From an uncultured Ruminococcus sp. (GTDB lineage Bacteria; Bacillota; Clostridia; Oscillospirales; Ruminococcaceae): a stretch of DNA of 64,000 nucleotides. The stretch covers positions 1 through 64,000 of the forward strand of contig CAJTYV010000017.1 of NCBI GenBank assembly GCA_910584195.1, written 5' to 3'. Under the pieces are notes generated by a model that worked only from the letters and a program-made list of their open reading frames with translations, was not told the DNA's origin and did not search any database. A program made the position numbers and the translations under genes. Shown piece by piece: positions 15,974 to 24,167 of the stretch. Position 1 is the stretch's first letter. The number at the start of each line of letters is the position of its first letter.

Positions 15974-18900
15974 ACAAACAAATGATTCAGCACGAAATGT
16001 TAACAGCTCGTGACGAGTACATAGAGACTGTTAAGCGTGAGTTGATGGGACCAGGTTCCGAGTTTTCTGTTCCAAATATAGAAAATGAGCTAATATCTAG
16101 CAGCCCTAATAGTAGATACACTGTAGGAATTCTTTTTCCGAGAAACTCTATTAGTATGCAAGGGAATAATGAACAAGAAATTCAATCTGAAATTGAAGCA
16201 TCAGAAGATATTCAAGATGAAATAATGGATACGTCTTCCGAACAAACAGAAATTAAAGTATTTAAGTCAGCTTTATCTATTGATGAGGATTGGGATGATA
16301 ACTCCGAAGATAATCTAGATGAAGAAGTGGGCATGGCTTCGCAGTTTAAACCCTCTTCAATGGGAATTACTTTTCTTGTGAAGGGCAAGTGTGATTCAGT
16401 TTGTGTGGATGTTGAATTTGCGACTTATCGTAAAGCAACTGTTCCTGATTGTATGATTTCTTTTACTCCTGATAATCCTGATGATTATGCTGTACCAAGC
16501 GAATTTATGAGTACAATTGCTTTTGATAAGGATAAGTCTGTTTTAAAGCTTATTTCACAGCTTACACCTAAAGATATCAGCGCTATATTTGAAAGAGATA
16601 CTCTGTCTCCTAATGATTTGCAGATATATAAACCTATCGCTTACCGTTTGGCAGATTATCTAAGAGCAGGATATGTGAGAGTTCCTCATAGAGTCAAAAA
16701 TTATGCTTTAGACTTTTCAAAGCATGACTATATTAAGCGGGAGGATGCAACGTCACTAGATGAAACATCAGCAAAATTGGTTGGTATCCGTAAAGAAGTC
16801 AAGCCTGGTATATGGTCTATAACTATAATGTTAATTAATGATTTTTCTCAGGAGCACGAAACAGCTGAGCATTGTATCTTTCAGTCGAAACTCACTGTAT
16901 CTTCCTCAAACAATTCATTTCTATTTGAAGATATACATGCCGATTATGATGCTGATTATATGGACGAGGAGGAAAAATCTCTAGAGCTACTTTATCGCAA
17001 AAAGAAAATATTCGGTACAGGATTAGGTACCGCTGTTGATTGGAAGGTGGATGCTTCTGGGTGTGGAGAGATTTGGAGTGATTTTTTCCCAATTAGGGAA
17101 ATTCCTGGAATGAAATTTTCATTGCCTAATAATAGCACAATTTCAGATAATGAGTTATCTATGAAGTATCTCTCCGATCTTGAATCTTGTGATAAAGAAC
17201 AAAAGATCTATTCACTTACAAAACTTATCGATCTATATAAAGAATGGGTTGACTCCCTTTCTGTGACTGCAGATACTCTCGATAAAAGGTTTTGTTCTGC
17301 AGCGGCTAAGAATATTTCTGAATGTAAAGCAGCTTACAACCGAATGTATAAAGGAATTCAGATCCTATCTGAAAACGAAAGAGCCTTTGATGCTTTTCAA
17401 TTAGCTAACAGAGCTATGTTTATGCAACGTATACACATTCAGAAACAAGAATCCATTAAAGAAGATCATTACGAAACAGATGAACGTATTTCAGAATTTT
17501 TAAATAACGTTGATTACTATGAAGAAGATGGCACAGAGTGTAAATGGAGACCATTCCAGATAGCCTTTTTACTAATGGATATTGCTTCTATTGTAGACTG
17601 TAATTCTTCTGATAGAGATATAGTAGATCTAATTTGGTTCCCAACTGGTGGTGGTAAAACCGAGGCATACCTTGGATTAACAGCATTTACTATTTTTTAT
17701 CGAAAGCTTGAACATCTTTCGGAAAGCGGCGGAACTACAGTTATTATGCGATATACACTAAGACTGCTTGCAGCGCAACAGTTTACACGAGCTGCAACTT
17801 TAATCTGCGCATGTGAGTACATAAGACAAGATTCTGAACTAAAGAATAGAAGACGAAATAGATATCCCGCTTATCCTTTGGGAAACTCTCCGATAACAAT
17901 TGGTTTATGGATAGGTGGATCCCATATTCCAAACAAAAATGATAAAGCGAATGAGCATTTGAATAAGTTACTGAATGCAAGTAATGCTTTCAATTTACGT
18001 AATGAAAAAGATAAACACAACAAATTTCAAGTACTAAAATGTCCTTGGTGTGGTACCAAAATGACAAGAGACGTAGTAGATGGTCAAATTGTTGGTAAAT
18101 GGGGCTATAACATGAGACGAGGTACACATTTTTATTTATATTGCCCCCATGAAAGCTGCGATTTTACAAAGGAGTTGCCCATTCAAATAATTGATGACGA
18201 ATTATATGATAATCCACCTACTTTATTATTTGGTACGGTAGATAAGTTTGCAATGTTGCCTTGGGATAGCAGATGCGGTGCCTTTTTTGGAACTAGAAGT
18301 AATAATAGAGCACCTGAATTGATTATACAAGACGAATTACATTTGATTTCTGGTGCTCTTGGAACAATGGTAGGCTTATATGAAACAGCTGTAGATGCTA
18401 TTTGTAGTCAAAAAGGTGTTAAACCTAAAATAATTGCATCAACTGCGACAATTCGTCGAGCAAAAGAACAATGTTCCGTGTTATATAACCGTGATGTTGT
18501 TCAGTTCCCTGCACCTGGGTTAGACGCTGATGATTCTTTTTTTGCACGTGAAGATACAATCGATTACAGTAAAGGTGTTTTTGGACGAAAATATGTTGGT
18601 ATAATGCCTTCCGGTAAAACAAAGGCTATGACAGAGATTAGAGCCGCAGCTGTTATGTTACAAAAGATATATACAAAGTCGTTACCAGATGAAGAGAAAG
18701 ATAAATTCTGGACACTTGCCGTATACTTTAACAGTTTGCGTGATCTAGGGAAAGCACACACTTTTGTTGAAGATGATATAAAAGACTTTATTGTTCGTAT
18801 GGCAAACAGAATGTTTGAAAGCAGGCGCTTGATTATTAGTCCTGATGAACTAACAAGTCGCGTAACAACAACAGAATTAAATGAGACACTTGATAAGTTG

Positions 18901-19662
18901 GAAAAGGCAGAGTACTCTTCAAGCGATGATGTAAAAAAGAGAGCATCTGATATTTTACTTGCAACAAATATGATTTCTGTTGGAATTGATGTTGCAAGAC
19001 TGAATGTAATGTTAATGGTAGGTCAACCTAAATTAACAAGTGAATATATACAGGCTTCCAGTAGAGTAGGACGTTCGTTCCCAGGAACTGTGTTTATTCA
19101 GTATGATGCAACGAAAAGCAGAGATCGTTCACACTATGAAAGATTTGTCGCTTATCATAATTCATTTTACAGATTCGTTGAACCTACAGGTGCTACACCG
19201 TTTTCAAAGCCCGCAAGAGAGAGAGCTCTCCATGCTATTCTGATATCTATTATGCGTCAACAAGCCGGTTTAAGTGAAGATTCAGCAGCCGAATTATTTG
19301 ATAAGGAATATTTTAATGATAAAATAGAGGCAATAAAAGATTATATTACAAGAAGAGTTGATGAGATTAATAGAAGAGTTTCTCGTCAAGGAGCAGAGAA
19401 TATATCGGAGATTGCTTCAGAAATAGAAGAATTCTTTAACTATTGGGAGCAACTTGCAGAGGTATGCAGAAAAACGACACAGCCTAAAATACCTCTATAT
19501 TTCGGCAGAAAATTTATGATTACCCCTCCTGGTGAGTCTCAAAAACGTCTTATGAGATCGTTCGGTTCACTGGGAAAGGATCTTGATTCAAGGGAAACGC
19601 TTACATCTATGCGAAATGTTGATACGCCAGTTATCGGCAGTGTAGTAGTATGGGAGGAATAG
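15970..19662 (+). CDS. drmA: DISARM helicase DrmA
   Basis: A 1230-residue superfamily 2 helicase. The GTG start overlaps the drmE stop by four bases and has GAGGAGG upstream. The N-terminal 540 residues are a DrmA-specific region with an acidic stretch near 65-125. Walker A is FPTGGGKTEAYLG at about 557, motif II is QDELH at about 787 (DELH instead of DEAH), motif III is STATIRR, and motif VI lies in QASSRVGRSFPG at about 1030. A zinc-ribbon insertion (CPWCGTKM ... CPHESC) sits near 690-725. DrmA is the core helicase of DISARM and works with DrmB against incoming DNA. Only two bases separate its stop from the drmB start. Confidence 0.93.
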   Translation: MNKQMIQHEMLTARDEYIETVKRELMGPGSEFSVPNIENELISSSPNSRYTVGILFPRNSISMQGNNEQEIQSEIEASEDIQDEIMDTSSEQTEIKVFKSALSIDEDWDDNSEDNLDEEVGMASQFKPSSMGITFLVKGKCDSVCVDVEFATYRKATVPDCMISFTPDNPDDYAVPSEFMSTIAFDKDKSVLKLISQLTPKDISAIFERDTLSPNDLQIYKPIAYRLADYLRAGYVRVPHRVKNYALDFSKHDYIKREDATSLDETSAKLVGIRKEVKPGIWSITIMLINDFSQEHETAEHCIFQSKLTVSSSNNSFLFEDIHADYDADYMDEEEKSLELLYRKKKIFGTGLGTAVDWKVDASGCGEIWSDFFPIREIPGMKFSLPNNSTISDNELSMKYLSDLESCDKEQKIYSLTKLIDLYKEWVDSLSVTADTLDKRFCSAAAKNISECKAAYNRMYKGIQILSENERAFDAFQLANRAMFMQRIHIQKQESIKEDHYETDERISEFLNNVDYYEEDGTECKWRPFQIAFLLMDIASIVDCNSSDRDIVDLIWFPTGGGKTEAYLGLTAFTIFYRKLEHLSESGGTTVIMRYTLRLLAAQQFTRAATLICACEYIRQDSELKNRRRNRYPAYPLGNSPITIGLWIGGSHIPNKNDKANEHLNKLLNASNAFNLRNEKDKHNKFQVLKCPWCGTKMTRDVVDGQIVGKWGYNMRRGTHFYLYCPHESCDFTKELPIQIIDDELYDNPPTLLFGTVDKFAMLPWDSRCGAFFGTRSNNRAPELIIQDELHLISGALGTMVGLYETAVDAICSQKGVKPKIIASTATIRRAKEQCSVLYNRDVVQFPAPGLDADDSFFAREDTIDYSKGVFGRKYVGIMPSGKTKAMTEIRAAAVMLQKIYTKSLPDEEKDKFWTLAVYFNSLRDLGKAHTFVEDDIKDFIVRMANRMFESRRLIISPDELTSRVTTTELNETLDKLEKAEYSSSDDVKKRASDILLATNMISVGIDVARLNVMLMVGQPKLTSEYIQASSRVGRSFPGTVFIQYDATKSRDRSHYERFVAYHNSFYRFVEPTGATPFSKPARERALHAILISIMRQQAGLSEDSAAELFDKEYFNDKIEAIKDYITRRVDEINRRVSRQGAENISEIASEIEEFFNYWEQLAEVCRKTTQPKIPLYFGRKFMITPPGESQKRLMRSFGSLGKDLDSRETLTSMRNVDTPVIGSVVVWEE

Positions 19663-19664
19663 CT

Positions 19665-21530
19665 ATGGACTTTAAAAAGTTTGAATTGAATAAGGTAACA
19701 CATTCTGTAAGAGCTGTTCAGGCTGTCCTTCAATATGGTGTGGGCGCTATGGTAGATTTTTCAGATCAATCTCTTGTTACTGGAGCTCCCGAAACCTGGG
19801 AACGCACTGAAAAAAAGTATGACGATCGCTTCGCAAGAGCATTGGGTGTCGACTACTTTGCGCTTCCGACTCAGATTTCGTATGAACGATTTCCAGAATG
19901 GTATTTTTGTCCTAAGTGCAGAAAGTTTCAAAGTATGAAACAATGGGTTTCAGAATATAAGGCAAAAACGCCAAAGAAAATCCAGCAGTGGGATCCTTTC
20001 ATGGTTTATCATATGCAGTGTCCGACATGTCATCAGGATTTGGTTGTTGCTCGTATTGTTACGGTTTGCGAAAATGGACATTTAAATGATTTTCCGTGGG
20101 TAAAATGGGTTCATGTCAAAGCAAATCGTCAGATTTGTTCTAAGCCAGAGCTGAAATTTAAAACAGGTGCATCTGGAACTGAAGGGCTTGAAGGCTTGAC
20201 TATTGAATGCTCATCGTGTAAGGCTCGAGCTTCTTTAAAAGGAGCTTTTAGCAATGATTGTTTTGAGTCACTAGATGAGAAACTGCAATCCAATATGTTT
20301 TATTGTGAGGGAAATCATCCTTTTAAACATAGTAAATGTAAGTGTAATCTTCATCCAAGAACAGTACAAAGAGGCGCATCATCTGTCTATTTTCCGCTTG
20401 TCTATAGCTCATTAGTTATACCACCGTATGCTGATAAGCTGTATCAGAAAGTTGAAAAGAGCCAAGGATTTGAGAAATTATCGAATTTTGTTGAAGTGCT
20501 CGGTGCTGATGAATCTGATGATAATACTGATATAATAAAAACAAAAGTTGAATCCTATGCCAAAATAATTGCCTCAGAAATTGGTGAAAATCAAAACCAG
20601 ATACTTAAAATACTTCAAAAAAAGTTCTTGGATAAAAATGAAAGTGTGTTTTCTGTAACTAGTGTTCAATATAGATTGGAAGAATACCAAGCCTTGACAG
20701 GACAATCTACGCCTACAGGTAACACTATGGGTGATTTTTCAAGAGAGGAAATGAACATTTCCGAATATCATATACCACATATAAAGTCGATTGCATTAAT
20801 AGATAAAATGCGTGTTGTTAATGCTTTAGTTGGTTTTTCTCGATTAACACCTATATCAAGTCGTGATGACAATGGCTATGTTGATATAAAAAAACCAGAA
20901 ACCAAATGGTATCCCGCATATGAAGTTAAAGGTGAAGGTATTTTTATTGAATTTGATTCCCATGATTTAGATGTATGGGTTAAAAACAATCCAGAGGTTC
21001 TGGAACGTGCAGAATTAATAAACCACAACTATAATGAGTCATTTATAGGAGCTAATCATAGTAGAGTTATAACCCCTAAACTATTAATGCTTCATACCCT
21101 TTCTCATTTACTGATAACACAATTGAGTTTTGAATGCGGTTATAGCATAGCTTCACTCAGCGAGAGACTTTACTGTGCTGAAAAATCTGACGGCGCTGAA
21201 ATGGCTGGCATATTTATTTATACAGCTAGCGGTGATTGTGAAGGCACTCTCGGTGGCTTGGTTAGACAAGGTAGATCGGATACTTTCCCAGGAATATTAA
21301 AAAAAGCCATAGCAAATGCTCAAATATGCTCTAATGATCCTGTTTGTATTATGAGCCGTGGTCAAGGAAGAGATTCTCTAAATTTAGCTGCATGTCATGC
21401 CTGCGGACTCCTTCCTGAGACATGTTGCGAAGAGCGTAATGGATTTTTGGACAGGGCGATGATTGTGGGGACATATGAAAACAGGACTATTGGTTTTTGG
21501 AATGACTTTTTAACAGGTTCCTCGTTGTAA
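19665..21530 (+). CDS. drmB: DISARM protein DrmB (DUF1998)
   Basis: A 621-residue protein with start at 19665, because GGGAGG lies seven bases upstream; the longer frame starts inside drmA. The N-terminus has the DrmB opening (VRAVQAVLQYGVGAMVDF), and two cysteine pairs (FCPKCRKF and CPTCHQDL) that probably bind zinc, followed by CENGHLNDFPW. The C-terminal third is the DUF1998 domain (MLHTLSHLLITQLSFECGY, FIYTASGDCEGTLGGLV, CHACGLLPETCCEERN). DrmB forms the core complex with DrmA. In described systems a PLD-type DrmC gene follows, but here the next genes are a pyrophosphohydrolase and a nuclease-helicase. Confidence 0.92.
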   Translation: MDFKKFELNKVTHSVRAVQAVLQYGVGAMVDFSDQSLVTGAPETWERTEKKYDDRFARALGVDYFALPTQISYERFPEWYFCPKCRKFQSMKQWVSEYKAKTPKKIQQWDPFMVYHMQCPTCHQDLVVARIVTVCENGHLNDFPWVKWVHVKANRQICSKPELKFKTGASGTEGLEGLTIECSSCKARASLKGAFSNDCFESLDEKLQSNMFYCEGNHPFKHSKCKCNLHPRTVQRGASSVYFPLVYSSLVIPPYADKLYQKVEKSQGFEKLSNFVEVLGADESDDNTDIIKTKVESYAKIIASEIGENQNQILKILQKKFLDKNESVFSVTSVQYRLEEYQALTGQSTPTGNTMGDFSREEMNISEYHIPHIKSIALIDKMRVVNALVGFSRLTPISSRDDNGYVDIKKPETKWYPAYEVKGEGIFIEFDSHDLDVWVKNNPEVLERAELINHNYNESFIGANHSRVITPKLLMLHTLSHLLITQLSFECGYSIASLSERLYCAEKSDGAEMAGIFIYTASGDCEGTLGGLVRQGRSDTFPGILKKAIANAQICSNDPVCIMSRGQGRDSLNLAACHACGLLPETCCEERNGFLDRAMIVGTYENRTIGFWNDFLTGSSL

Positions 21531-21555
21531 AAACGTTCTTATTAGGAGGCATTAT

Positions 21556-21885
21556 ATGATAGAATACAACAAACTAATCCGCGACAAAATTCCGGAAATC
21601 ATCACATCTTCCGGAAAACAATGCCTCGTAGAAACTATGAATGAAACAGAATATATTGAGGCTCTTGATGCTAAGTTGAACGAAGAATTGGAGGAGTATC
21701 AAGCTGACAAATCCCTTGAGGAGCTCGCTGATCTCTTAGAAGTCATCTATGCTGTTTCAGTAGCTCGTGGATACTCCATTGACGAACTTGAAAGAGTCAG
21801 AAAACAAAAAGCTGAAAAACGTGGCGGCTTTGAGAAGCGGTTGCGACTCAAAGGAGTGATTGAAAGTGGCAGTGAAGAAGTCTGA
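21556..21885 (+). CDS. MazG-like nucleoside triphosphate pyrophosphohydrolase
   Basis: A 109-residue protein with AGGAGG ahead of the ATG. The opening YNKLIRDKIPEII and the metal-binding pattern KLNEELEEY followed by EELADLLEVIYAV (EExxE and ExxD) mark the all-alpha NTP-PPase superfamily (MazG/phosphoribosyl-ATP pyrophosphatase-like). These enzymes hydrolyse NTPs or nucleotide alarmones to monophosphates and serve in house-cleaning or in defence by nucleotide depletion. Its end overlaps the start of the nuclease-helicase gene by 20 bases, so the two are a coupled pair. The pair is visibly richer in G+C than the DISARM genes before it. Confidence 0.85.
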   Translation: MIEYNKLIRDKIPEIITSSGKQCLVETMNETEYIEALDAKLNEELEEYQADKSLEELADLLEVIYAVSVARGYSIDELERVRKQKAEKRGGFEKRLRLKGVIESGSEEV

Positions 21886-24112
21886 TCGCACCGGAGACAG
21901 CGGCGCAGAGGAGAGATTTGCCCAGCTTTTCTGTGAGGCATTTGGAGAAGAGAAAGGTCAGTTTGTGTACCTGCAGCACCCGTTTGTCGATATTTACGGA
22001 AATCACAGGACGATCGATTTTGCTGTGATGACTGAAGACGGAAAGGTTGCCTTTGAGATTGACGGTGAAACATGGCATAATCCCGGCAAAGTGTCACAGG
22101 ATAAGTATGCCGATGATCTTCTCAAGCAGAATAGTATGGTTTTTCAGGGCTGGCGAGTATTTCGCTGGACGGATACGCAGCTCACAAAAACACCTGATCG
22201 TGTCAAGGATGAGCTGATTACATTTCTCGGCTATTCTCCGGTACTCACTTACTTTGACGGCGACACACCTGCGCAGCAAGGCAGCGTGTTTGAACTGCGT
22301 GAGCATCAGGAGGAAGCACTCGCGAATCTTGTGAAGATGCGAGAGGAAGGCAAGACCATCGCTCTTGTTCAGGGCGCAACAGGCTCCGGAAAATCTGCTA
22401 TCGGCGTATTGGACGCCAAACAGGTAGGCAAGCGTGTATTGTTTCTTGCTCATACAAAAGAGCTTGTTGAACAAGGTGCGGCAAATTTCGAGCGGCTATG
22501 GCCAGAAGTTTCTGTCGGACGCTTTTATGAAAACTTCCACGATACAGCCTCATTTGTGGTCTGTGGAAGCATTCAGAGTATCATTCGTAATCTCGACCAG
22601 TTCAAGCCGGATGACTTCGATTATCTTATTATTGACGAGTGTCACCATGCATCTGCTAAAAGCTACACCAAGATTCTGACTTATTTCCGCCCAAAATTCA
22701 CGCTGGGTTTGACCGCAACACCTGAACGAGCTGATGGCGCCGATCTGCTGGAGGTTTTTCAGACCGTAGCTCATAAGCTGGATATCAAGGATGCCGTCGA
22801 GACAGGCGTGCTGTGTCCGGTACGCTGCATCCGTGTCAAAACAAACATAGACATGTCAGATGTTCGTATCAACGGATTCAAGTATAACGCGCTTGATCTT
22901 GAACAGACTATCATGATTCCTGACCGTAACCGTCTTATTGTAGACACCTACCTGGAATACGCTCAGGGAAAGTCCACGGTTATCTTCTGTACTTCCGTAA
23001 ACCATGCCGAAACTATCGCAAAACTGCTGCAGGAACGCGGCGTTAAGGCTGAAGCTGTATCCGGCGGGACAAATGCGGCTGTACGAAAGCAGATTCTAAA
23101 GCAGTATGCTGATAAAGAGATTCAGGTGCTTTGCGCTTGTGATCTGCTGAATGAAGGATGGGACAGCCCGATTACAGAGGTGCTGTTTATGGCTAGACCG
23201 ACGATGTCGAAGGTCATCTATACACAGCAGCTTGGCAGGGGCATGAGAACGCATGAGGGCAAGGAGGTTCTCATGGTGTTTGACTTTGTTGATAATGCGA
23301 ATATGTTTAACTGCCCATATTCTCTCCATCGGTTGCTTAATATCTCTGAATATGTTCCTGGCGGTATGGTACTCGGTACAAAGCACAGTATGCAATGGGA
23401 TCGGGATATGTTCAAGAAAGGCGAAAAGCCTGCTGTTCTGGTTGACTTCCCGATTTCTGTCATGGATTATGAAGTAATCGATATTTTCAACTGGCAGGAC
23501 AAGGCAAGCCAAATGTATTCTGAGATGGAATTGACTCGCCATGTGACCGCACAGGAAGAGACTATCAGTAAATACATACGAGAAGGCAAGATCGTTCCTG
23601 ATATGGATGTCCCAATCAGTGAACACCGGACACTGCATTTCTTTAATAAGGAACGAGTGAGGGAATACTGTCAGAAATTCGGCTGGACAGAGATCACACC
23701 AGGTAACCGGAAACAGCTGTTCCTTGATTTCTGCAGCGAAATGCAGATGTCATATTCATATAAGCCTGTGTTCCTGATATCTTTCCTTTCAAACATGAAC
23801 GAACATGGAGAGGCTATGCTGTCTGATGTTGCAGAGTCTTTTGCGTGGTATTATGAGGACAGAATCAAGAAAGACCTTCAAGCAGAAAAGAAGAACTGTA
23901 TATTCACTAAAGGCGATTATACACAGAAGGATGTTGAGAAACTCATTCTAAATATGCCCTTCAAACGCTTTGAGGGTATGGGATATATGAGACATTCAAA
24001 GTACTTGGGTGTGATCCAAATTGATAAGGGCATTATGAAAACACTTGATGATGACGATATTTCAACAATTCTGACATACTGTACAGATGCACTGGAACGG
24101 TACTGGAAATAA
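21866..24112 (+). CDS. Superfamily 2 helicase with an N-terminal DUF559/Vsr-like nuclease domain
   Basis: A 748-residue protein. GTG at 21866 is preferred because AAGGAG (21851-21856) lies nine bases upstream. Residues about 12-115 look like a PD-(D/E)XK fold of the DUF559 kind: VDIYGNHRTIDFAV, KVAFEIDGETWHN and GWRVFRWTDTQL. The helicase follows: GATGSGKSAIG (about 170), IIDECHHA (about 256), LTATPERADGADL, STVIFCTSVNHAE and QQLGRGMRTHEGKE. The remaining C-terminal region of about 230 residues is unassigned. It is a type I-restriction-like nuclease-motor combination. With its coupled pyrophosphohydrolase it may be an add-on to DISARM, standing where DrmC is usually found, or a separate system. 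Confidence 0.85.
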   Translation: MAVKKSDRTGDSGAEERFAQLFCEAFGEEKGQFVYLQHPFVDIYGNHRTIDFAVMTEDGKVAFEIDGETWHNPGKVSQDKYADDLLKQNSMVFQGWRVFRWTDTQLTKTPDRVKDELITFLGYSPVLTYFDGDTPAQQGSVFELREHQEEALANLVKMREEGKTIALVQGATGSGKSAIGVLDAKQVGKRVLFLAHTKELVEQGAANFERLWPEVSVGRFYENFHDTASFVVCGSIQSIIRNLDQFKPDDFDYLIIDECHHASAKSYTKILTYFRPKFTLGLTATPERADGADLLEVFQTVAHKLDIKDAVETGVLCPVRCIRVKTNIDMSDVRINGFKYNALDLEQTIMIPDRNRLIVDTYLEYAQGKSTVIFCTSVNHAETIAKLLQERGVKAEAVSGGTNAAVRKQILKQYADKEIQVLCACDLLNEGWDSPITEVLFMARPTMSKVIYTQQLGRGMRTHEGKEVLMVFDFVDNANMFNCPYSLHRLLNISEYVPGGMVLGTKHSMQWDRDMFKKGEKPAVLVDFPISVMDYEVIDIFNWQDKASQMYSEMELTRHVTAQEETISKYIREGKIVPDMDVPISEHRTLHFFNKERVREYCQKFGWTEITPGNRKQLFLDFCSEMQMSYSYKPVFLISFLSNMNEHGEAMLSDVAESFAWYYEDRIKKDLQAEKKNCIFTKGDYTQKDVEKLILNMPFKRFEGMGYMRHSKYLGVIQIDKGIMKTLDDDDISTILTYCTDALERYWK

Positions 24113-24167
24113 GAAAACGGCAATCTAATTATGAGTTTATCATTCTATGATATGTTAGGAGAATACT

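Noticed and set aside
22094..22474. Minus-strand open frames inside the nuclease-helicase gene (also 22550-22774 and 23096-23638)
   Set aside because: They lie antisense within a gene whose plus-strand frame has complete helicase motifs, and show no ribosome sites or family resemblance.
21866..24112. Assignment of this gene as DrmC
   Set aside because: It has DUF559-like and SF2 helicase domains, and no phospholipase-D HxK motif.
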